A DNA stretch of 64,000 nucleotides from the NCBI RefSeq assembly GCF_000212695.1, contig NC_015514.1, positions 1,116,001-1,180,000 on the forward strand, in the 5' to 3' direction. The notes beneath the pieces are model-generated. The model ran no database searches and was not told the DNA's origin. It was given only the letters and a program-made list of their open reading frames with translations. Every line of letters starts with the position of its first letter. Position 1 is the stretch's first letter. Origin of the DNA: Cellulomonas fimi ATCC 484. Its GTDB lineage: Bacteria > Actinomycetota > Actinomycetes > Actinomycetales > Cellulomonadaceae. This document shows positions 44,106-52,895 of the stretch, piece after piece. Both the position numbers and the translations under genes were made by a program.

Positions 44106-45291
44106 CAGACGCGCTCCACGACCAGCACCTGCTGGTGTCCCGCGACGCGGGTGAGCACGACGGTCGCCTCGGCGTCGCCGCGCAGGTCGAGCTGCCTGCG
44201 GAGCTGCTCGGGCACCACGGCCGTGCCGCGCTTCTTGATCGTGAGCCGGCCGACGCCGCGCTCGCGCAGGTAGGTGCGCAGCCGCTTGAGGCCGAACGGG
44301 AGGGTGTCGAGCACGCGGTAGGCGGTCGCCACCGGCTCGTCGTGCAGCTCGTCGGACGTCACGTAGGCGATCGTGGTGTCCACGAGCGTGCCGTGCACGC
44401 GCTGCGCGACGTCGCCGACGAGCCCGGCGCGGATGACGGCCCCGTCGGGCTCGTACAGGTAGGCGCCCACCGGCCCGGCGGGGACGACCGCGGGACCGTC
44501 GGGCCCGGCGTGCAGCGTGTGCGCACCGCCGTCGGTCAGCACGAGCGCCGAGCGGCCGGGGCCCTCGGGTGCCAGGGGCCGAACCACAGGCCCACCTCGA
44601 CGACGTCCCCGTCCACGGAGACCCACTGCGCCTGCGCGTCGCGGGGGAGCGCGGAGTGCGGCACGCCCGGCCCGAGCTTGAGCCCGAGCGCGGGGACCTG
44701 GTCCCGCAGCGCGAGCACCGCGTCGAGCGGCGGCGCGTACGCGGCGGGGTCGAAGACGCGGCTGCCCGCGGAGGTGCGCCGTGCGGGGTCGGCGTAGACG
44801 CCGTCGACGCCCTCGGCCCGCAGGTCGAGCGCGAGGCCGTCGCCGTGCCGGACGTGGGTGTCGGGGAAGTGCCGCAGGTTGACGGTGGCGATCGCGGCGG
44901 TCGCCTCGTCGACGTCGGTCGCGAGCACCGCGAGGCCGACGCCGGCGAAGGCGAGCGAGTCGGCGCCGATGCCGCACGTCAGGTCGGCGACCCGCGTGGT
45001 GCCCGCGTCGCGGTACCGGCGGGCGTGGTGCGCGGCGACCGTCAGGCGCGTCGCCTGCTCGAGCCCCGCGGCGGTGAACAGCATGCCGTCGGCGAAGTCG
45101 CCGAGCTTCGCCCGGGCGCGCGACCGCAGGCGCGACTGCGTGAGCGCGGCCGCGACGAGGCCGGGGTCGATGCCCTCGGCGTGCAGGCGCTCCGAGAGCG
45201 CCATGGCGCGGTGCTCGTCGTAGGGCGGGAGCGCCGAGAGCAGGGCCCAGCCCTGGGGGCTGAGCAGTGCGGTGAGGCCGGCGGCGTCCAT
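44105..45291 (-). pseudogene. SAM-dependent methyltransferase with THUMP-like C-terminal domain, interrupted by a frameshift
   Basis: The N-terminal part reads as a class I methyltransferase (VADLTCGIGADSLAFA, TDVDEATAAIA, VDGVYADPARR) until GLWFGP, then hits a stop at 44536 after wrong-frame residues. The next frame continues without a gap as LAPEGPGRSALVLTDGG to the stop at 44105, the known THUMP-like end (FGLKRLRTYLRERGVGRLTIKKRGTAV). The break is at four C bases (G at 44575-44578 on the plus strand); one more base would restore a 395-residue protein. It may be a real lesion, a sequence error, or a -1 slip of a Pro tRNA on CCCC. Confidence 0.85.
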
Positions 45292-45298
45292 GCGGGCG

Positions 45299-45304
45299 AT
45301 CCTC
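45299..45304 (-). promoter_or_regulatory. -10-like hexamer GAGGAT before the methyltransferase
   Basis: It ends 7 bases before the ATG at 45291 on the minus strand. GAGGAT may double as a poor ribosome site, so the call is tentative. Confidence 0.35.
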
Positions 45305-45369
45305 GCACGCCGTGCGGGAGCCCACCGAGCGCCCGGACCGCCGTCCCGCGGCCGCGCCCCGGCGGGTCG

Positions 45370-45396
45370 TTGGCACTCGCCTTGACCGAGTGCTAA
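45370..45396 (+). promoter_or_regulatory. CIRCE element (HrcA operator) of groES
   Basis: TTGGCACTC (45370-45378), nine bases, then GAGTGCTAA (45388-45396). This matches the CIRCE consensus TTAGCACTC-N9-GAGTGCTAA with one mismatch. It overlaps the -35 box, so HrcA would block polymerase until heat stress. Confidence 0.93.
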
Positions 45397-45410
45397 CGCC
45401 TTCCTAGAGT
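45382..45410 (+). promoter_or_regulatory. groES promoter
   Basis: TTGACC (45382-45387) and TAGAGT (45405-45410) are 17 bases apart, within and just after the CIRCE element. Transcription should start near 45417, giving a leader of about 115 bases. Confidence 0.85.
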
Positions 45411-45416
45411 GAGGAG

Positions 45417-45443
45417 CTGGCACTCTCCCGGTGAGTGTGCCAG
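45417..45443 (+). promoter_or_regulatory. Second CIRCE-like inverted repeat at the groES transcription start
   Basis: CTGGCACTC (45417-45425) and GAGTGTGCCAG (45433-45443) form an imperfect dyad with CIRCE-like CACTC/GAGTG cores and 7-base spacing. It lies at the predicted +1 and may be a second HrcA site or an mRNA 5' hairpin. Confidence 0.6.
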
Positions 45444-45531
45444 CTGCGCACCTGGTCACGGCACCCGCGACGACGTGAGCCGGCGCGCTCGGACTGCTCG
45501 GAACTACTCACATGCGAAGGGGAGGTCCGCT

Positions 45532-45828
45532 GTGTCGGTCTCCATCAAGCCCCTCGAGGACCGGATCGTCGTCAAGACGCTCGACGCGGAGACGACGACG
45601 GCCTCGGGTCTCGTCATCCCGGACAGCGCGAAGGAGAAGCCCCAGGAGGGCGAGGTCCTCGCGGTCGGCCCGGGCCGTGTCGACGACAACGGCAACCGCG
45701 TCCCGCTCGACGTGGCCGTCGGCGACAAGGTCATCTACTCGAAGTACGGCGGCACCGAGGTGAAGTACGCCGGCGAGGAGTACCTCATCCTCTCGGCGCG
45801 CGACATCCTCGCGGTCGTCGTCAAGTGA
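45532..45828 (+). CDS. groES: Co-chaperonin GroES
   Basis: A 98-residue 10-kDa chaperonin that caps GroEL. It has [45 protein letters not shown], the mobile loop and the [28 protein letters not shown] end. I chose the GTG at 45532 because GGGGAGG lies at about 45519-45525 and the family starts (M)SVSIKPL. HrcA control is indicated by CIRCE. No groEL follows; the next gene is convergent whiB. Confidence 0.97.
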   Translation: MSVSIKPLEDRIVVKTLDAETTTASGLVIPDSAKEKPQEGEVLAVGPGRVDDNGNRVPLDVAVGDKVIYSKYGGTEVKYAGEEYLILSARDILAVVVK

Positions 45829-45984
45829 CGTCCGGGGTGCCCGTCGTGCGTCCGTGACGTCCGGCGGCGCACCCTCCGCGGCCCCTCGACCCTCCTGCGG
45901 GAGCGGTCGGGGGGCCGTCGTCGTCCTCGGGGCCCGGTCGGCGGTGCAGCGCGGGCGACGGCCGCCGCGCCCGGTGCGGACAGG

Positions 45985-46022
45985 GGAGAGGCCCGCCCCG
46001 CGTGCGCGGGACGGGCCTCTCC
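45985..46022. terminator. Bidirectional terminator between groES and whiB
   Basis: An 11-bp stem (45985-45995 with 46012-46022) extends inward through CCCCGCG/CGCGGGA. It lies between convergent genes. Confidence 0.78.
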
Positions 46023-46041
46023 GGCTCGTGCGAGGCGAGCG

Positions 46042-46338
46042 TCAGACGACGGCGCGGCGACCGTTGCGCTGCGCGAGGATCGCGGCCCGCTCGTCCTCGG
46101 ACAGGCCGCCCCACACGCCGTACGGCTCGCGCACCGCGAGCGACTGCTCGCGGCACTCCTTGAGCACCGGGCACGTCGCGCAGATGGCCTTCGCGGCCTC
46201 GGCGCGCCGGCGTCGTGCCGACCCCCGCTCACCCTCCGGGTGGAAGAACAGGTCCTGGTCGGCGTCGCGGCAGGCTCCCTCGAACTGCCACTCCCACAGG
46301 TCCATCACCGGTCCGGGCAACCGCGAGATCTCCGCCAT
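46042..46338 (-). CDS. WhiB-family iron-sulfur regulator, WhiB3/WhiD type
   Basis: A 98-residue [4Fe-4S] protein with ligands Cys23, Cys53, Cys56 and Cys62 and the G(V/I)WGG turn. LPGP, the W.WQ block, FFHPEGERGSAR and CPVLKECREQSLAVREPYGVWGGLSEDER match WhiB3 of mycobacteria and WhiD of streptomycetes better than other Wbl types. These bind the housekeeping sigma factor and respond to redox or nitric oxide. The position beside groES, bldM and guaB agrees with that identity. AGGAGG precedes the ATG. Confidence 0.93.
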   Translation of the reverse strand: MAEISRLPGPVMDLWEWQFEGACRDADQDLFFHPEGERGSARRRRAEAAKAICATCPVLKECREQSLAVREPYGVWGGLSEDERAAILAQRNGRRAVV

Positions 46339-46411
46339 GCGTCCTCCTCAGTCGTACCGAGTCCGCGGTCCCGCGAGGCGGTCGCGCTCGGTGGCTCGGT
46401 TGTCAGGCAGC

Positions 46412-46429
46412 CCCGCACGGTGGTGCGGG
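46412..46429 (-). promoter_or_regulatory. Hairpin in the whiB 5' leader
   Basis: A perfect 7-bp stem with a 4-base loop (46412-46418 with 46423-46429) lies within the roughly 100-base untranslated leader of whiB. Its role is unknown. Confidence 0.35.
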
Positions 46430-46446
46430 TGGTGCGATGAAGCGAA

Positions 46447-46475
46447 ACAGTACAACCGCGCCAGAAGTTGTTCAA
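46447..46475 (-). promoter_or_regulatory. Promoter of whiB
   Basis: On the minus strand TTGAAC (46475-46470) and TACTGT (46452-46447) are 17 bases apart. This is a good housekeeping-type promoter, with transcription starting near 46440. Confidence 0.75.
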
Positions 46476-46588
46476 GACCGCTTCGCACGATCGTGTGATG
46501 AAGCGGTTCTGGACGCCTGTGCTGGTCGCCGCGCCGACGCGCGACGCGATCCGGCCCGTCGTCCGTCGAGGACGCCCCGACGGGCTGG

Positions 46589-46594
46589 CACAAT
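46589..46594 (+). promoter_or_regulatory. -10-like hexamer CACAAT, leaderless promoter for the MerR-type gene
   Basis: It ends 6 bases before the ATG at 46601. No ribosome site is present. Confidence 0.5.
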
Positions 46595-46600
46595 CGCGTC

Positions 46601-47557
46601 ATGCCCGCCGACGAGGACGGCTCGACGCCCGCGACGGGCGCGACCGGGACGGCCGCGCCCGCCCTGGCCGTCGCCGCCGTGGCCAAGCGCCTCGGCGTCG
46701 CGCCCGCGACGCTGCGCACGTGGGACCGGCGCTACGGCCTCGGGCCGTCCGAGCACGCCGCCGGCGCCCACCGCCGCTACAGCGCGACCGACGTCGAGCG
46801 CCTGCTCGTCATGCGCCGGCTCACGCTCGACGGCGTCGCCCCCGGCGAGGCCGCCCGCATCGCGCTCGCGACCGACGTCGACACCCCGGGCCGCGGCAGC
46901 ACGGTCGACACCGTGCCGCACCCGCGTGCCCCGCACCCCGACGCCAGCCCCACCGCGGTCGTCGACGCCGCGCTCGCGGGCGACGCCGAGCGCTGCGCGC
47001 GGCTGCTCGCCCTCGGGACCGCGCCGGGCTCGGCCGCGCGCTGGTGGACGGAGCTCGTCGAGCCCGCGCTCGCCCGGCTCGCGCGGCAGACGGTCGTCGA
47101 CCGCCCCGGCGTCGACGCGCCGCTCACGGTGCGCGCCGCCGCGTCCGCTGCGCTGCGGGCCGCGACCGCGGCCTCGCCCCACCCGAGCAGCCCCGTCGTG
47201 CTCGTGCTCGTCCCGGCGGGCGAGGACCGTCCCCTCGTCGTGCACGCGCTCGCAGCCGCGCTCGTCGAGCACGGCGTCGACGCGCGCATGGTCGGCGGAC
47301 CCGTCGGCGGGCACCACGCCGCCGAGCTCGTCGCGATGACGCGTGCGCGGGCCGTGGTGACGGTCGGGCGGCGCCCCGACCCGGACCTGAGCGTCGTCGA
47401 GCGCCTCGCGAAGGACCACCCCGACGTGCCGCAGTTCGTCATGCTCCCCGACACCGCGCACGAGCACGTCCCCGTGGCGCGCCACGTGCACCGCGCGCGG
47501 ACGTTCACCGGGCTCCTGCACGAGGTCCTCGCGGTCGCGCGACCCACCGCCCGCTGA
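46601..47557 (+). CDS. MerR-family regulator with degenerate cobalamin-binding-like domain
   Basis: A 318-residue protein. The N-terminal winged helix reads VAKRLGVAPATLRTWDRRYGLGPSEHAAGAHRRYSATDVERL (about 29-70). A helical segment (about 115-165) and a Rossmann-like domain (about 195-310) follow in the order of the light/B12 sensors CarH and LitR. The expected E/D-x-H-x-x-G cobalamin motif is not seen; the matching place reads PAGEDRPLVVHALAAAL. It therefore may not bind B12. It lies between whiB and bldM and is monocistronic. Confidence 0.82.
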   Translation: MPADEDGSTPATGATGTAAPALAVAAVAKRLGVAPATLRTWDRRYGLGPSEHAAGAHRRYSATDVERLLVMRRLTLDGVAPGEAARIALATDVDTPGRGSTVDTVPHPRAPHPDASPTAVVDAALAGDAERCARLLALGTAPGSAARWWTELVEPALARLARQTVVDRPGVDAPLTVRAAASAALRAATAASPHPSSPVVLVLVPAGEDRPLVVHALAAALVEHGVDARMVGGPVGGHHAAELVAMTRARAVVTVGRRPDPDLSVVERLAKDHPDVPQFVMLPDTAHEHVPVARHVHRARTFTGLLHEVLAVARPTAR

Positions 47558-47843
47558 GGCCCCCGCGGTCGCCGCGCATGACCCGTCCGGACGCACCTCG
47601 GGGCCGCCCGGCCGTCGCCCGACCGGCCGAGCGACAATCCACGCCAGGAGCCCCCGCGGCGGGAGAAAACGGGGCACGGGGAGGCGCCAGGTGGCCCGAG
47701 AGGGCTAACGTCTGCGTGCGCGTCGACCGATACCCGTGACATCAGGACGTCCGGGTCGCGGACAGGTCGGCGGGGGCCGCGCCACATCCGTCGGAGCCGA
47801 CGGACGTCCGACAACGGTTCGGCAACTGGCAACTGGAGGAACG

Positions 47844-48540
47844 ATGGCGGGAGTCGTGGTCTGTCACGGCTCAGCGGTGATCCGTGAGCGCCTGGTGGTG
47901 ACCTCGATCGGGGTGCCTGCCCTCACGCCCGTGCGTGCGGCGGCCTCGGTCGACGAGCTCGTCACGCTCGCGCGGCGGGTCCCGCCGACGGTCGTGCTCC
48001 TCGACGCGCACCTGCCGGTGCCCGGTGCGTCCGAGGCGATCCGGCGGCTGCGGGCCGTCGCACCCTCGGCGGCGATCGTGCTGCTGGCCAACCCCGACGA
48101 CTCGGTCGCGCTCGACCGTGCGCTGTCGCTCGGTGCGCGGGGCTTCCTCGCCCCGGACGTCGGCCGGGCCGAGCTGTCCGCGGTCGCGGCGCACGTGCTG
48201 GCCAGCGCGGTGCTCCCCGTCCAGGGCGGTCAGCGCCCGGCGGTCGACGTGCCGACGCCGATCGGCGGCCCGGCGCCCGAGGGCGTGCGCGGTGCCACGG
48301 CGACCGCGGTCGACGGCGACGGTGCGGCCCCCCGAGCCGGGCCCGGCGCCGCTGACCAAGCGCGAGATCGAGGTGCTCATCGGCATGAGCAACGGCCGGT
48401 CCAACGCGCAGATCGGGGCGGAGCTGTTCCTCTCGGAGGACACCGTCAAGACGCACGCGCGCCGGCTGTTCCGCAAGCTCGGCGCCAAGGACCGCGCACA
48501 GGCGGTCGCGATCGGCCTGCGCCGGGGACTCATCCGCTGA
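47844..48540 (+). pseudogene. bldM: BldM-like atypical response regulator, frameshifted between receiver and DNA-binding domain
   Basis: The receiver-like domain starts at the ATG with GGAGGA upstream and holds VVLLDAHLPVPG (Asp54). It lacks the paired acidic residues, the Thr/Ser and the Lys of phosphorylated receivers, as in BldM. The LuxR-type HTH (LTKREIEVLIGMSNGRSNAQIGAELFLSEDTVKTHARRLFRKLGAKDRAQAVAIGLRRGLIR, split across blocks) is nearly that of Streptomyces BldM but lies in another frame. The switch is in a run of six C (48328-48333); five would restore a 231-residue protein. The whiD-bldM-guaB order agrees. It may be a true break or a sequence error. Confidence 0.87.
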
Positions 48541-50211
<1,671 letters not shown>

Positions 50212-50220
50212 CTGCCGCGC

Positions 50221-50251
50221 CGCCCGGGACCCCCGAGCGGGTGCCCGGGCG
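50221..50251. terminator. Hairpin between guaB and the exonuclease gene
   Basis: CGCCCGGG (50221-50228) pairs with CCCGGGCG (50244-50251), extended by ACCC/GGGT with a one-base bulge. It lies between convergent genes. Confidence 0.65.
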
Positions 50252-50284
50252 TCGTCGTCCCCGTGCGCGGCGGCCGAGGGCGTG

Positions 50285-51004
50285 CTACCAGAGCGTGCCG
50301 ACGGGCTCGCGCGCGGGCCACGTGGGCTCCGCGCCCGGGCCGTCGAGCCCCTTCTCGGTGCGCCAGGCGTTGAAGCTCTCCGCCCACGCGCGGTGCGCGG
50401 TCACCTGGTACTCGTGCAGCGTGTCGAGGTCCAGGTCGGCGAGGTGCGGGAAGCGGCCGACGATCCGCTCCAGCACGTCGAGCGTCGCGACGACGTCGAC
50501 GTCCGCGTTGTGCAGGTCCCCCGACTCGACGACCTCGTAGACGCCGCACAGGTCGACCAGCTTGCGCTTGCCCTCACGCTCGCGGTCCACGGCCCGGTCC
50601 AGCACCAGCGGGTCGATGACGGGCCGCGCGGCGCCGAGCAGGCGGTCGGGGAGCGTGGGCAGCCGGTGGCGGCGCAGCTCCGCGTCGAGCAGGCACAGGT
50701 CGAACGCGGCGTTGTAGGCGACGACCGGGACGCCGGCGCGGAACGCCCCGGCGAGCTCCGTCGCGATCTCGTCGAGCGCCGCCTTCGGGGCGACGCCGTG
50801 CGCCTTCGCGTGCTCGGTGCTGACGCCGTGGATGGACGCCGCGGCCTCGGGGATCTCGACGCCCGGGTCCAGCAGCCACGTGCGGACGTGGGTGCCTGCG
50901 GCGTCGCGGCGGACCAGCGCGGCGGTGACGATCCGGTCGCGGTCGACGTCGAGCCCCGTGGTCTCCGTGTCGAAGCCCAGCAGGGGTCCGTCGTTCCAGC
51001 CCAT
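50285..51004 (-). CDS. DnaQ-like 3'-5' exonuclease
   Basis: A 239-residue DEDD-family nuclease. Exo I is LLGFDTETTGLDV (Asp12, Glu14), Exo II is YNAAFDLCLLDAEL, and Exo III is HNADVDVVATLDVL. This matches actinobacterial exonucleases annotated as polymerase III epsilon-like. It carries no BRCT or GIY-YIG domain. GAAGGA lies about 8 bases before the ATG at 51004. The role, proofreading or RNA trimming, is not decided. Confidence 0.9.
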   Translation of the reverse strand: MGWNDGPLLGFDTETTGLDVDRDRIVTAALVRRDAAGTHVRTWLLDPGVEIPEAAASIHGVSTEHAKAHGVAPKAALDEIATELAGAFRAGVPVVAYNAAFDLCLLDAELRRHRLPTLPDRLLGAARPVIDPLVLDRAVDREREGKRKLVDLCGVYEVVESGDLHNADVDVVATLDVLERIVGRFPHLADLDLDTLHEYQVTAHRAWAESFNAWRTEKGLDGPGAEPTWPAREPVGTLW

Positions 51005-51138
51005 CGCGCGTCCTTCGTCCGTCGTGCTCGCCCTCGGGGCACCGGCCCTCCGGGCGGCGGGCCCGTCGTGCCGCCCGCTTCGCCAGGATCGCACCCGCCA
51101 CCGACACCCCGACGCAGCGACACGACCGGCGTGCCGCC

Positions 51139-51360
51139 TCAGTCCTCGCGCAGGTACCCGGTCTCGGGGTCGACGTCCCGCAGGAAGTCGCGGGCAGCGC
51201 TCTCGAGGCTCTCCGGGGGGACCGGTGAGCCGTCGTTCGTCCCGATCGTGAACCCGTACCCGTCGTTCGGGCCCGTCACCCACGTGAGGTCGTAGGTGCC
51301 CGGGGCGCGCTCGCCGACCTCGAACCGGTGTCCGTCCACGTCGAGAGGCCACGTCCGCAT
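51139..51360 (-). CDS. Small conserved hypothetical protein
   Basis: A 73-residue acidic protein (TWPLDVDGHRFEVGERAPGTYDLTWVTGPNDGYGFTIG in blocks) with a beta-rich N-terminal half and a C-terminal helix LESAARDFLRDVDP. I do not recognise the family. Codon bias and the CACGAT hexamer 6 bases before the ATG support it as a real gene, divergent from guaB3. Confidence 0.65.
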   Translation of the reverse strand: MRTWPLDVDGHRFEVGERAPGTYDLTWVTGPNDGYGFTIGTNDGSPVPPESLESAARDFLRDVDPETGYLRED

Positions 51361-51366
51361 GCCGCC

Positions 51367-51372
51367 ATCGTG
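51367..51372 (-). promoter_or_regulatory. -10-like hexamer CACGAT before the 73-residue gene
   Basis: It ends 6 bases before the ATG at 51360 on the minus strand. Confidence 0.4.
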
Positions 51373-51401
51373 CCGTGGGCGGGGGCGGGTGGCCGCGCCG
51401 G

Positions 51402-51407
51402 TAGCCT
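51402..51407 (+). promoter_or_regulatory. -10 hexamer TAGCCT, leaderless promoter for guaB3
   Basis: It ends 6 bases before the GTG at 51414. Confidence 0.6.
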
Positions 51408-51413
51408 GGTGCG

Positions 51414-52538
51414 GTGAGCAACGAGATCGAGATCGGGCGCGGGAAGCGCGGACGGCGGGCCTTCTCCTTCGACGACGTGGCGGTCGTCCCGTCGCGGCGG
51501 ACGCGGGACCCGGAGGAGGTCTCGGTCGGCTGGCAGATCGACGCGTACCACTTCGACCTGCCGGTGCTCGCGGCGCCCATGGACTCGGTCATGAGCCCCG
51601 CGACGGCGGTCGCCCTCGGTCAGGCCGGCGGGCTGGGCGTGCTCGACCTCGAGGGCCTGTGGACGCGCTACGAGGACCCGACCCCGCTGCTCGCGGGGAT
51701 CGCGGCGCTCGACCCGGCGCGCGCCACGGCGCGCATGCAAGAGGTCTACGCGGCGCCCATCCAGCCCGACCTGGTGAGCGCGCGCCTCAAGGAGATCCGC
51801 GCGGCCGGGGTCACGGTCGCGGGCGCGCTGTCGCCGCAGCGCACGCAGGAGCTGTGGCGCACGGTCGTCGACGCGGGCGTCGACCTGTTCGTCATCCGGG
51901 GCACGACGGTCTCGGCCGAGCACGTCTCGGGTCGCGCCGAGCCGCTCAACCTCAAGCGCTTCATCTACGAGCTCGACGTCCCCGTGATCGTCGGCGGCGC
52001 GTCGACGTACACGGCGGCGCTGCACCTCATGCGCACGGGCGCCGCGGGCGTCCTGGTCGGGTTCGGCGGAGGCGCGGCGCACACGACGCGCGTGTCGCTG
52101 GGCATCCACGCGCCCATGGCGACGGCCGTGGCGGACGTCGCGGCGGCGCGGCGGGACTACCTCGACGAGTCCGGCGGCCGGTACGTGCACGTCATCGCGG
52201 ACGGCGGGGTCGGCCGCTCGGGCGACCTGGTCAAGGCGGTCGCGTGCGGCGCCGACGCGGTGATGCTGGGTGCGGCGCTCGCGCGGGCGACGGAGGCTCC
52301 GGGCCGCGGCTGGCACTGGGGTCCCGAGGCGCACCACCCGCACCTGCCGCGCGGGGAGCGGGTCGAGGTGGGCACGGCCGGCTCGCTGCAGGAGATCCTG
52401 TTCGGCCCCGGCCACACGGCGGACGGCACGCTCAACCTCATCGGCGCGCTGCGCCGGGCGATGGCGACGACCGGCTACTCGGACCTCAAGGAGTTCCAGC
52501 GGGTCGAGGTCGTGGTCTCGCCGTACCAGCCGCACTGA
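51414..52538 (+). CDS. guaB3: GuaB3-type IMP dehydrogenase-related protein
   Basis: A 374-residue TIM barrel without CBS domains. It has FSFDDVAVVPSRRTRDPEEVSVGWQIDAY, VLAAPMDSVMSP and HVIADGGVGRSGDLVKAVACGADAVMLG. These match the GuaB3 subgroup found after guaB in actinobacteria. The loop matching the catalytic-Cys loop of GuaB reads GFGGGAAHTTR (216-226), with His223 where guaB in this window has Cys316. Activity as an IMP dehydrogenase is therefore doubtful. GTG start supported by TAGCCT upstream. Confidence 0.93.
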   Translation: MSNEIEIGRGKRGRRAFSFDDVAVVPSRRTRDPEEVSVGWQIDAYHFDLPVLAAPMDSVMSPATAVALGQAGGLGVLDLEGLWTRYEDPTPLLAGIAALDPARATARMQEVYAAPIQPDLVSARLKEIRAAGVTVAGALSPQRTQELWRTVVDAGVDLFVIRGTTVSAEHVSGRAEPLNLKRFIYELDVPVIVGGASTYTAALHLMRTGAAGVLVGFGGGAAHTTRVSLGIHAPMATAVADVAAARRDYLDESGGRYVHVIADGGVGRSGDLVKAVACGADAVMLGAALARATEAPGRGWHWGPEAHHPHLPRGERVEVGTAGSLQEILFGPGHTADGTLNLIGALRRAMATTGYSDLKEFQRVEVVVSPYQPH

Positions 52539-52584
52539 CACCAGTCGCACTGACACCAGCCGCACCGACGCCAGTCGCACCGAC
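52525..52584. repeat. 15-bp tandem repeat spanning the guaB3 stop codon
   Basis: Four units of (A/G)CCAG(C/T)CGCAC(T/C)GAC run from 52525. The first encodes the end of guaB3 (YQPH) and contains its stop codon, so the repeats grew outward from the gene end. Confidence 0.8.
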
Positions 52585-52600
52585 GCGCCACAGGCTCACC

Positions 52601-52638
52601 GACGACGCCCGCTCCGGACCTCCGGGGCGGGCGTCGTC
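52601..52638 (+). terminator. Terminator of guaB3
   Basis: A perfect 12-bp stem (52601-52612 with 52627-52638) with an inner CCGGA/TCCGG pair. Confidence 0.78.
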
Positions 52639-52779
52639 GCATCCCGGGGACACCGCGGCGGCCGTGCGCGGACAGATGCCCGATCGGACATCTGCGGTTG
52701 GTCCGATGCCCGGTCTCTGCCCGTAGAGGCCCGGTCGTGGCGGGAAACGGGCATCCGCTGCCCGGAACAAGCGTCCAGG
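52639..52779. other. Non-coding part of the guaB3-fruR spacer
   Basis: I see no gene. Several GCCCGG/CCGGGC and CGGGCAT motifs recur (for example near 52708, 52723 and 52749), which may be further regulator contacts. Confidence 0.3.
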
Positions 52780-52814
52780 TCAACGTTTGATTGTGCCCGA
52801 ATGGGCCCGAATGG
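52780..52814 (+). promoter_or_regulatory. Candidate FruR operator of the fructose operon
   Basis: TCAACGTTTGA (52780-52790) is a near-palindrome of the CAA/TTTGA kind bound by DeoR-type sugar regulators. It is followed by a 9-bp direct repeat CCCGAATGG at 52796-52804 and 52806-52814. All of it lies just upstream of the -35 box. Confidence 0.5.
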
Positions 52815-52815
52815 C

Positions 52816-52844
52816 TTGACATGCAACGGTGTGGCGAGGACTCT
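52816..52844 (+). promoter_or_regulatory. Promoter of the fruR-ptsI operon
   Basis: A consensus TTGACA (52816-52821) and GACTCT (52839-52844) are 17 bases apart. The transcript would start near 52851, about 45 bases before fruR. Confidence 0.7.
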
Positions 52845-52895
52845 GGACGCATCAGACGTCGCTACGGGAGCGGCGTCCGGCACGACGGAGGCAGC

